Source: a virus
Direction: 5' to 3' (one strand)
Virus record (IMG/VR): IMGVR_UViG_3300024518_002227
Span: 1 to 21,157 of that record
DNA: 21,157 nt
The position numbers and the translations under genes were made by a program. Numbering within the stretch: the stretch's first letter is position 1; each line of letters begins with the position of its first letter. Below are positions 16,419 to 21,157 of the stretch, piece after piece. The notes beneath the pieces were generated by a model, which saw only the letters and a list, made by a program, of their open reading frames with translations, ran no database searches and was not told where the DNA came from.

Positions 16419-16787
16419 ATGGCGAACCTAACTACAAGTCTGGCTTACCAGTCAGGTATCCCTAACGAGCACATTGATGCTATCAATGCTGCCATCGACG
16501 AGATCAACCTTTCTGGTGGTGATGCGATGGGTGATAAGGTGCCTTCGGGAACCTCGAACGTCGCTTCGATCAAGGTTGGTACCGTAACGTGCACTGCAGC
16601 TAAGCTGACTGAATCAGCTACTGCTGGGTTTCTGATTACGGGCATCGTGTTCTCACAAGCAGTGGAAGTATCCACAGCAGGTGCGAGCTTCGTAGCGTCC
16701 ACTGCTGATGCGACAGCGACCACTGTCACATTCACACGTGGAACCTCGGCTGCTGCCGATACCATCCACTACGTCTTCTACGGTTAG
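16419..16787 (+). CDS. Small beta-rich virion protein, probable capsid decoration (copy 1)
   Basis: This 122-aa protein has a short helical N-terminus (HIDAINAAIDEIN, about residues 18-30). The rest is Thr/Ser/Ala/Val-rich and beta-like, ending VTFTRGTSAAADTIHYVFYG. It looks like a paralogue of the 102-aa protein at 18439-18747: both have AKLTES, then a hydrophobic strand ending IVF, then VTxTRxTSxAAxT plus an aromatic end. Small Thr/Ala-rich beta proteins next to a capsid gene are commonly head decoration or head-fibre proteins, which is the basis for the call. The ATG follows AAAGG and AGGG at 16400-16408 and a run of alternating AT. Confidence 0.7.
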   Translation: MANLTTSLAYQSGIPNEHIDAINAAIDEINLSGGDAMGDKVPSGTSNVASIKVGTVTCTAAKLTESATAGFLITGIVFSQAVEVSTAGASFVASTADATATTVTFTRGTSAAADTIHYVFYG

Positions 16788-16795
16788 AAGAAAGG

Positions 16796-16819
16796 AGTAC
16801 CCATGTCAAAGTGGGTACT
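16796..16819 (+). other. Hairpin AGTACCC/GGGTACT holding a start codon in its loop
   Basis: AGTACCC (16796-16802) and GGGTACT (16813-16819) are perfect 7-bp inverted arms with a 10-base loop, ATGTCAAAGT. The left arm overlaps the Shine-Dalgarno AAAGGAG (16791-16797), and the loop carries the ATG of the 8-codon frame. The right arm is the 5' end of the promoter-like motif at 16813. Only RNA coming from upstream would contain this hairpin. Confidence 0.5.
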
Positions 16820-16829
16820 TCTACTATAG
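16803..16829 (+). CDS. 8-codon micro-ORF (leader peptide candidate)
   Basis: ATG 16803 opens a frame encoding MSKWVLLL and ends at TAG 16827-16829. AAAGGAG (16791-16797) is placed five bases before the ATG, as good a ribosome binding site as that of the major capsid gene, and the layout AAAGGAG-TACCC-ATG matches it. The frame lies entirely inside the spacer and coincides with the promoter-like motif at 16813-16830. It may be a translated leader peptide, a trap for ribosomes, or the remnant of a duplicated gene start. I cannot choose among these from sequence alone. Confidence 0.35.
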   Translation: MSKWVLLL

Positions 16830-16830
16830 G
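16813..16830 (+). promoter_or_regulatory. Best copy of the GGGTACTT...TATAGG promoter-like motif
   Basis: GGGTACTTCTACTATAGG sits in the 193-base spacer before the scaffold and capsid genes. Its last seven bases plus the preceding A (ACTATAGG) match the core of T7, SP6 and K11 phage promoters. If the RNA starts at G16829, it opens with GGCTAC, which pairs with GTAGCC at 16848-16853 around a 13-base loop. That the most abundant virion proteins lie downstream supports a late promoter role. A host sigma-type -10 (TACTAT) is an alternative, but no -35 box is visible at the usual distance. Confidence 0.62.
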
Positions 16831-16980
16831 CTACGTAACCCACCTGAGTAGCCCCCAGCCACGTCGGCGTGAAGACGAACCCCGATACCCTCACGGCCCC
16901 CAGGGAAACGAGGAGTGCAGGTGGACTGCACGTCAATGGACTTACCCTACGTTGACGTAGAACAGATAAGGGAGAGAGAC
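16830..16980 (+). other. Structured 5' untranslated region of the scaffold/capsid genes
   Basis: Several inverted repeats follow each other: GGCTAC/GTAGCC (16829-16834, 16848-16853), GTGCAG/CTGCAC with a 5-base loop (16915-16920, 16926-16931), and ACGTCAA/TTGACGT (16930-16936, 16952-16958). The block AGCCCCCAG or GGCCCCCAG occurs twice, near 16851 and 16896. The middle hairpin holds a possible GTG start in its loop at 16921. The region is expected to be transcribed from the promoter-like site just upstream. Confidence 0.45.
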
Positions 16981-17475
16981 ATGACCGAGAACACCACTGT
17001 CACAGGTGTCGAAGACGACCTGACGGAGGGCCAAGCAGAGGACAATGATCTGATCAAGAAACTGCGTAAGCAGTTGAAGGATGCGAAAGCGCAAGCCAAG
17101 ATCAGTGAAGAAGAGAATGTTGGCTTCCGAGAAACTCGAAGTCAAGCGCGAGTTGACCAGGTAACCGAAGCTGTCAATGGCCTAGGTTATCCCCAGGGCG
17201 TATTGGACGCACTGTTGGCAAGGGTTCAGGATGCTGACGAGGACGAGTTCCTTTCCATCCTGACTGATCTGCAGTCGGTAGCCCCGACTGACGATCCCGA
17301 CCCCACAGTTACAGAGGACGCCCCCGTGGCGCCCTCACCAGCCTCGCTTGGGCAGCAGGTAGCTGCTGCTGCTTCGGGTGGAAGTGCTGTGGATGGCGTA
17401 GCTCGCCTCGCTGCTGCGAAAAGCATCGACGAGGTTAACGCTATCGCTGCTGAGTTGGGGCTTGATCAAGTCTAA
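16981..17475 (+). CDS. Probable capsid scaffold protein
   Basis: The 164-aa product is acidic and helical and directly precedes the major capsid gene, the classic position for a scaffold that shapes the procapsid and then leaves. From ATG 16981, residues 1-22 are acidic, about 23-50 form a charged coil (NDLIKKLRKQLKDAKAQAK), about 60-95 are helical, about 98-125 are a low-complexity Asp/Pro/Thr/Val stretch, and the C-terminus (about 130-164) is an Ala-rich helix that could bind the capsid protein. AAGGGAGAG sits just before ATG 16981. An in-frame GTG at 16921, with AGGAG (16911-16915) five bases upstream, would add 20 residues including a cysteine. I prefer the ATG, but both could be used. 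Confidence 0.75.
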   Translation: MTENTTVTGVEDDLTEGQAEDNDLIKKLRKQLKDAKAQAKISEEENVGFRETRSQARVDQVTEAVNGLGYPQGVLDALLARVQDADEDEFLSILTDLQSVAPTDDPDPTVTEDAPVAPSPASLGQQVAAAASGGSAVDGVARLAAAKSIDEVNAIAAELGLDQV

Positions 17476-17503
17476 GATTGCCTCACACTAAAGGAGATTA
17501 CCC

Positions 17504-18439
17504 ATGGCTGTAGACCAGTTTTCGGGTACTTCTGCTCTAGCTGATCAGGTACAAACTGCATACGATCGTAACGCCTACTTCGGTTTGCGTACGATGCCAG
17601 TCTTCGACCAGTTCGTGGACGTGAAACCTGGCAACGTTACCTCTCCTGGTAGCGCTGTCCAGTTCCTCCTCTGGACTGAGATGACTGCTGCGACCACTGC
17701 TCTCACCGAGACAGTTGACGTTGATGCTGTTGCCCTCGCTGACACCACGGTTACCGTGACGCCTAGTGAGTATGGTAACGCCATCCTTGTCACCCTCAAG
17801 GTTGAGAAGGACACGTTGCTCGTAGGCTTCGACCCAGACCTCGCGAATCTGTTGACCTATAACATGGTCATCTCGCAGGACACCATCGCACGTACTGCGT
17901 TCGATGCTGCTGGTACGGCTGCCTATGTCACGGGTTCTGCAGAGACCTCGCAGACCACGACTTCGATTATCACTGCCGACATTGTTCGGCGTGAGCGTTC
18001 GAACCTCGTGAACAGTGCTGTCCGTCCTTGGACGGGTAGTCTGTATGCTGCCCTCGTCCATCCAGACGTTGGCTATGACCTGAAAGGCGAGACTGGCGAT
18101 GGCACCTGGGTTGCCCCCCACCAGTATGTTGACACTGCTGCGATCTACAACGATGAAATTGGAACCTTCGGTGGTTTCAAGTTCGTCGAGACTAGTCGTG
18201 CGTCTGTCAACCTTACGGGTGGTACGGGATCAACCGTGGACACCTACAACACTTACTTCCTCGGACAGCAAGCTGTTGCTAAGGCTGAGCCAATCGCTCC
18301 TCACGCTGTTATCGGACCTGTCACTGACAAGCTCTTGCGTTTCCGTCCCTTGGGATGGCATGCGTACATGGGCTACGGTACGTTCCGTACTGCGTCGATG
18401 CAGAATCTTTTGAGTGCTAGCTCTCTCGGAGGTGCCTAA
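17504..18439 (+). CDS. Major capsid protein, N4-gp56-like
   Basis: This 311-aa protein builds the icosahedral shell. It resembles the N4-gp56 family of HK97-fold capsid proteins: an N-terminal helical start, VQFLLWTEM (about residues 47-55), ALTETVDVDAVALADTTVTV followed by TPSEYGNAI (about 62-91), then a long helix with LLTYNMVISQDTIARTAFDAAG (about 114-135), and the later IGTFGGFKFVETSRA block (about 220-234). AAGGAG seven bases before ATG 17504 is strong, as expected of the most abundant virion protein. The scaffold precedes it and a decoration-type gene follows with a TAATG overlap. There is no N-terminal protease domain. Family assignment is from remembered pattern and not a search. Confidence 0.87.
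   Translation: MAVDQFSGTSALADQVQTAYDRNAYFGLRTMPVFDQFVDVKPGNVTSPGSAVQFLLWTEMTAATTALTETVDVDAVALADTTVTVTPSEYGNAILVTLKVEKDTLLVGFDPDLANLLTYNMVISQDTIARTAFDAAGTAAYVTGSAETSQTTTSIITADIVRRERSNLVNSAVRPWTGSLYAALVHPDVGYDLKGETGDGTWVAPHQYVDTAAIYNDEIGTFGGFKFVETSRASVNLTGGTGSTVDTYNTYFLGQQAVAKAEPIAPHAVIGPVTDKLLRFRPLGWHAYMGYGTFRTASMQNLLSASSLGGA
17524..17541 (+). promoter_or_regulatory. GGGTACTT motif inside the capsid gene start (doubtful)
   Basis: GGGTACTTCTGCTCTAGC matches the 16813 copy at 15 of the first 17 positions but lies 20 bases inside the capsid coding sequence, encoding part of GTSALA. TACCC just before the ATG can pair with its GGGTA. It could be a real internal promoter for the downstream decoration gene, or simply codons. 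Confidence 0.2.
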
Positions 18440-18747
18440 TGGGTAATAGTTACTCACAGGGCGCACAGAGTGCTGCTGCGTTGGGCGAGTTCTTCGTCGC
18501 AGGAAACATGTCGGCTGGTTCCCAGACGATCACTTCTGCGAAACTCACTGAGTCGTGGTCCGTCACGGACGGTGGGGGCACTGCCTTCACCCCTGACTGG
18601 ATTATCGTATTCGGTTCCAACCAGGGCACGACTGGCAATGCCTACTCGACCACGATTAGTGGTACGACTGCTGGCCTTGTCACCGTGACACGAGCTACGT
18701 CGAGCGCTGCTGCGACAGTTTACTGGATCGCTGGCAACCTCGAATAA
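18439..18747 (+). CDS. Small beta-rich virion protein, probable capsid decoration (copy 2)
   Basis: This 102-aa Gly/Thr/Ser/Ala-rich protein follows the capsid gene with a one-base overlap and has GGAGGTG (18428-18434) ahead of it, so strong coupled translation is likely. Its pattern, SAKLTES, PDWIIVFGS, then VTVTRATSSAAATVYWIAG, parallels the 122-aa protein at 16419-16787, which lies on the other side of the scaffold/capsid pair. No cysteines or membrane segments are present. A head decoration or head-fibre role is inferred from size, composition and position. It is the last gene before a strong terminator. Confidence 0.72.
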   Translation: MGNSYSQGAQSAAALGEFFVAGNMSAGSQTITSAKLTESWSVTDGGGTAFTPDWIIVFGSNQGTTGNAYSTTISGTTAGLVTVTRATSSAAATVYWIAGNLE

Positions 18748-18764
18748 CACTCAACCCTACTAGA

Positions 18765-18792
18765 CAGAAAGCCCCCCTTACGGGGGGCTTTT
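18765..18792 (+). terminator. Strong Rho-independent terminator, probably bidirectional
   Basis: AAAGCCCCCC (18768-18777) pairs perfectly with GGGGGGCTTT (18782-18791) around a TTAC loop, and outer CAG/CTG can extend the stem with one bulged T. A TTTT run follows on the plus strand and the complementary AAA run serves the other strand. It lies between the convergent decoration gene and the leftward epimerase, so it can end both transcripts. Confidence 0.9.
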
Positions 18793-18823
18793 CTGCGTGA
18801 GGTGGGGTCAGGCAGGAAACCCC

Positions 18824-19714
18824 TTAGAGATAATGTTCGTCGTACCAACGTACTGTACTGATGACCGTGGACCACTCAAGGAATGGGGTGAACCCCAACA
18901 CTTTACCTTGCTGCTCTAACCGTGCCTCCGTCATCGTAGCCCCGAAGCCATCATCGGTTTCGCCAGGACGCATGGGCAGGAACTCCATTTCTAGTGGCAC
19001 TCCTGCGAATGCGCTGATACGTTCAGCTAGCTTACGTACGCTCATGTTGCCATTCATTGCTGCACCGTAGAAGTGGGGAGCTTCGATGCTCGCATGGTCT
19101 AAGGCTGAGACCATGACCCTCGCTATGTCTCGTGCGTGCACGAGGTTGATCATCTGGTCACCTTCCCCGTACACGGGGAGAGGTTTCCCTTCGAGCGCAG
19201 CGAGAGCGAACGTGGGGACTATCTTTTGGGGGTGTCCTGGTCCGTGCGCTTGCCTCGGCCCGAAGGCGTTAAACGCTTGGACAGTAGCGAGACGAAGACC
19301 CTTGTGTTCAGCAAGGCCTCTCGCAAGACGTACGCCCGCACCCCTCGTAGTCTCATACGGATTCGTCCAAACGTGTGGTTGTTCAATCGTGACATACGGT
19401 ACCTCCAGTCGTCGGGCTGCTTCAGCCACATTGTATTGTCCTTTGACATTCACGTCGATAGCTGCCTCGACATTGTCGAATAGTTCGTGCGTACCGAGGA
19501 GGCCAGCGAGGTTGATGACGCCCGTGATCTCGGTGCTCTCACCTAGGGCCATAGACATCTCGATGTTCTCAGGTCCCCAGCGCACGTCGATGTACTCGAT
19601 GTGATCGTCCCTCGGGTAGGCGTTGTCCATCGGGATGACAGACTTACCTTGCTCCATCAGCACGTCCACTACGTGGGACCCGATGAACCCTGCTGCGCCT
19701 ACGACTACGATCAT
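18824..19714 (-). CDS. NAD(P)-dependent SDR epimerase/dehydratase
   Basis: This 296-aa extended short-chain dehydrogenase is of the kind that acts on nucleotide sugars. The Rossmann nucleotide-binding motif GAAGFIGSH is at residues 6-14, with an acidic residue (D30) ending the second strand, NLAG near 68-71, and the substrate-side block FNAFGPRQ (about 148-155) and LVHARDIARVM (about 191-201). The usual YxxxK catalytic pair reads YETTR (Y120, R124), so the lysine is replaced by arginine. The usual Ser/Thr-rich active-site strand reads VTIEQPHVW. Activity may therefore be altered or lost. The start ATG overlaps the glycosyltransferase stop (ATGA) in the same leftward operon. The substrate is unknown; dTDP- or UDP-sugars are typical of the family. 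Confidence 0.88.
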   Translation of the reverse strand: MIVVVGAAGFIGSHVVDVLMEQGKSVIPMDNAYPRDDHIEYIDVRWGPENIEMSMALGESTEITGVINLAGLLGTHELFDNVEAAIDVNVKGQYNVAEAARRLEVPYVTIEQPHVWTNPYETTRGAGVRLARGLAEHKGLRLATVQAFNAFGPRQAHGPGHPQKIVPTFALAALEGKPLPVYGEGDQMINLVHARDIARVMVSALDHASIEAPHFYGAAMNGNMSVRKLAERISAFAGVPLEMEFLPMRPGETDDGFGATMTEARLEQQGKVLGFTPFLEWSTVISTVRWYDEHYL

Positions 19715-20481
19715 GGCCTTGTGTCCTTGTTGTCAGGGTTAGCGTACCACACTTGTGTTGCCATTTCGTGTGTGATCTCAAACTTCTTGATGTGCCCACA
19801 CTTCACGTTAGTGTCGATGAGGGGAGTCTCCCCTGTGGCTGCTTTCGCTCGTTCGAAGAACTCCATGTCGGGTCCCTTCGGGGTGTTCCCTGCTCCTTGT
19901 TCTAGTTCGTCGATCCAGATGTTGTTGTACTGTGGCTCGTACATGGCGTGCATGGCTTCGAGCACTGATCGGTGGATCAGGATACAGAAGAACCCTGTTG
20001 CGTCAGCTTCCACGTACCGTTGCCACGGTGGTTCGTTGATGATGTACGTGTCCCCAATCGCACCACCTGACTCTTCGATGTGTGGGTCATCGTCTAGGGC
20101 TTCCATGACAATGGAAGCTAGGAACGGTGGGTTCGATTCGGGCTTGTAGATGTAACCGAGGCCACCTACGAGTTTGCGTTTCTTCGTTTCGGCTGTGTGT
20201 AGTAGCGTCTTGAGCGCATCTTTGGGGAGTACCATGTCAGCGTCCACCATCCAGAACCATTCGAACATGGGTGGGGACTGCATGAAGTCTTTGATCACCT
20301 GGTTCCTGGCACGCTGAATGCGTGCCCCTCCTCCACCAGTGAACCCTTGGAGTCTACGTTCTGCGATGACGTTGCTCGCCAAGCTGATGGCAAACTTGTC
20401 TTCGACTTGCGTTGGTGAGACAAACCCTGCCATCACAAGACCTTTGGTCTTGGAAGGTCGCCTCTTCTTAGCTCTGCTCAT
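19711..20481 (-). CDS. GT-A fold glycosyltransferase (GT2-like)
   Basis: This 256-aa enzyme should transfer a sugar from a nucleotide donor. It has the first strand GLVMAGFVSP (about residues 14-23), an Arg-rich helix ARIQRARNQVIKDF (about 53-66), and the metal-binding DxD motif in FWMVDADMVLP (DAD at 80-82). The acceptor-side block VEADATGFFCILIHRSVLEAM is at about 157-177. The late block GPDMEFFERAKAATG, then a VKCGHIK, is at about 203-232. It has no membrane segment, so it is cytoplasmic. ATG 20481 lacks a Shine-Dalgarno sequence, while an in-frame ATG at 20433 has AAAGG at good spacing. I prefer 20481 because the shorter form removes part of the first strand. It overlaps the epimerase by four bases, and the pair likely decorates a virion or host glycan. 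Confidence 0.83.
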   Translation of the reverse strand: MSRAKKRRPSKTKGLVMAGFVSPTQVEDKFAISLASNVIAERRLQGFTGGGGARIQRARNQVIKDFMQSPPMFEWFWMVDADMVLPKDALKTLLHTAETKKRKLVGGLGYIYKPESNPPFLASIVMEALDDDPHIEESGGAIGDTYIINEPPWQRYVEADATGFFCILIHRSVLEAMHAMYEPQYNNIWIDELEQGAGNTPKGPDMEFFERAKAATGETPLIDTNVKCGHIKKFEITHEMATQVWYANPDNKDTRP

Positions 20482-20502
20482 TAGTGGAGATGATAGTAGG
20501 TA

Positions 20503-20520
20503 GGGTACTTTTAGTATAGC
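20503..20520 (+). promoter_or_regulatory. GGGTACTT-type promoter candidate abutting a start codon
   Basis: GGGTACTTTTAGTATAGC matches the 16813 copy at 15 of 17 positions and lies in the 39-base gap between two divergent genes. Its inferred first transcribed base, G20519, is two bases before ATG 20521, so the RNA would be essentially leaderless. On the other strand TACTAT (20498-20493) could be a -10 element for the leftward operon. Confidence 0.55.
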
Positions 20521-20829
20521 ATGCCAACATTTACACCGACGACCTATGATGGTCCTAGTCGCATGGCTGGACCTGAGCGAGATCATCCCCAGCAAGGCTC
20601 TGACTTCTGGAGATTCTATCGTCAACTCCCGATTGGGTACCATGTACTCATCACTAGTGGGGTTGCCACAGCCAGTCCTGGTGTTCAGTCAGTGGACACT
20701 GAGGATTTAGATAACGCTGACTCAGGTAGTGGGGAAGGGGGTAAGGCCTGGTTCCGTGGAGGCCTTACGTACACAGTAACAGCAGCCGAGGATACGATCT
20801 TGAGCGCTGCAGGATACACGGTAACTTAA
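20521..20829 (+). CDS. Small virion/tail-associated protein, 102 aa
   Basis: The protein begins MPTFTP and ends with a block, FRGGLTYTVTAAEDTILSAA then GYTV, that matches a pattern I remember from small minor-tail or virion proteins in actinobacteriophages: an N-terminal Pro/Thr start, a middle VLITSG-type strand, and a C-terminal G-G-x-x-Y-x-V/L-T/S-x-x-E-x-x-x-L-x-x-A-G-Y. The exact role is not known to me. There is no Shine-Dalgarno sequence before ATG 20521; a promoter-like motif ends at the base before it, so initiation may be leaderless. Residue 15 is another possible Met start, also without a ribosome binding site. The stop codon overlaps the ribosome binding site of the next gene. Confidence 0.7.
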   Translation: MPTFTPTTYDGPSRMAGPERDHPQQGSDFWRFYRQLPIGYHVLITSGVATASPGVQSVDTEDLDNADSGSGEGGKAWFRGGLTYTVTAAEDTILSAAGYTVT

Positions 20830-20838
20830 GGAGAAACT

Positions 20839-21081
20839 ATGCCACGTAAACGCAGAGTGAGACGAGCTACGTCTAAACGACTTGGACGTGCCAAGTCAGG
20901 TAGGGTAGTGAACAAGAGCAGCCGAGGCTCACGTGCACGTACTAAGCTGACGAAGACTCAGATCAAGCGTAACGCTCAGAACAGGAGAGGTGGTCGCACC
21001 CGAACGGGGACCACCACTACGACTCGCCCAAGGAGAAAGACCAACACGCCGAAGGCACGAAGGGGTGGAAGGCTAAGGTGA
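20839..21081 (+). CDS. Extremely basic protamine-like protein, 80 aa
   Basis: Of 80 residues, 23 are Arg and 9 are Lys (40 percent basic), with no Asp, no Glu, no aromatic residue and no Cys; Thr, Gly and Ser fill most of the rest. It begins MPRKRRVRRATSKRLGR and has a Thr run followed by RPRRK (about residues 58-67). Such composition indicates nucleic-acid binding without a fixed fold, as in protamines and histone tails. In a virion module it could help neutralise packaged DNA. It could also be an RNA-binding or ribosomal-tail-like protein. AAGGAG (20828-20833) gives an excellent ribosome binding site, and its stop overlaps the next start by GTGA. Confidence 0.75.
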   Translation: MPRKRRVRRATSKRLGRAKSGRVVNKSSRGSRARTKLTKTQIKRNAQNRRGGRTRTGTTTTTRPRRKTNTPKARRGGRLR

Positions 21082-21157
21082 CGGACCCGTACGAGCATCA
21101 GGGACGTGGGAAGCCCACAGTCCACGAGGACTGGCGACCTGGGCTGACCTGTGACCT
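21078..21157 (+). CDS. Partial gene cut by the window end
   Basis: A frame opens at GTG 21078, overlapping the previous stop as GTGA, and stays open to the last base. The visible 26 residues start MTDPYEHQGRGKPTVHEDWR and include a cysteine at residue 25. The start is supported by the typical four-base overlap and a purine-rich stretch (AAGGGGTGG) upstream. The product cannot be named from so little. Confidence 0.5.
   Translation, partial: MTDPYEHQGRGKPTVHEDWRPGLTCD

Noticed and set aside
20741-20768. Perfect 8-bp inverted repeat GTAAGGCC/GGCCTTAC with a 12-base loop
   Set aside because: It lies inside a coding sequence, has no T-run, and several 8-bp inverted repeats are expected by chance in 21 kb when loops up to about 20 bases are allowed.
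1-21157. tRNA genes, CRISPR arrays, insertion sequences, integrase or attachment sites
   Set aside because: None was visible by eye on either strand.

Overview
The window is part of the virion and packaging module of a tailed double-stranded DNA phage (Caudoviricetes). The evidence is a large terminase, a portal, a scaffold-like protein, an HK97-fold major capsid protein resembling the N4-gp56 family, and a run of tightly packed genes for probable virion proteins. There is no recognisable tape measure, major tail protein or tail-assembly chaperone. One giant gene (2518 codons) and two further large genes of unknown function follow the portal, which fits a short-tailed phage with internal or ejected proteins better than a long-tailed one, but this is inference. 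The host cannot be read from the sequence. Moderate GC, GTG and TTG starts, and a small protein of a type seen in actinobacteriophages hint at an actinobacterial host, with low confidence.

Layout. Positions 1-349 are a structured non-coding leader with two promoter-like sites and strong hairpins. It is followed by a small unknown gene, a holin-like membrane protein and the large terminase (897-2831). A promoter-like site leads into the portal (2876-4570). Then comes a chain of genes joined by stop/start overlaps: a small membrane protein, a 198-codon unknown, a 47-codon ORF, a 179-codon Pro/Gln/Gly-rich protein, the 2518-codon giant (6022-13578), and proteins of 387 and 549 codons. Next are a small beta-rich protein (16419-16787), a structured spacer with another promoter-like site and an 8-codon reading frame, a probable scaffold, the major capsid protein, and a second small beta-rich protein that looks like a paralogue of the first. 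A strong terminator (18765-18792) ends this unit. A two-gene leftward operon (glycosyltransferase, then SDR epimerase) follows. Finally rightward genes resume at 20521: a small virion-type protein, a protamine-like basic protein and a truncated gene at the window edge.

How the parts fit. The terminase pumps DNA through the portal into a shell built by the capsid and scaffold proteins. The two small beta-rich proteins probably decorate the shell, and the giant and its two neighbours are likely packaged and ejected. The very basic protein may bind DNA, and the glycosyltransferase/epimerase pair could modify a virion or host glycan. The most unusual signal is regulatory. A repeated 17-18 base motif, GGGTACTTYTANTAYAG, sits in three intergenic gaps, with divergent forms in the leader. 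Its end resembles the CACTATAG of T7-like RNA polymerase promoters, and predicted RNA hairpins begin at or near the inferred first base. In read-through RNA the 5' half of the motif can pair with AGTACCC next to the portal Shine-Dalgarno sequence, which suggests that translation could depend on where the transcript began.
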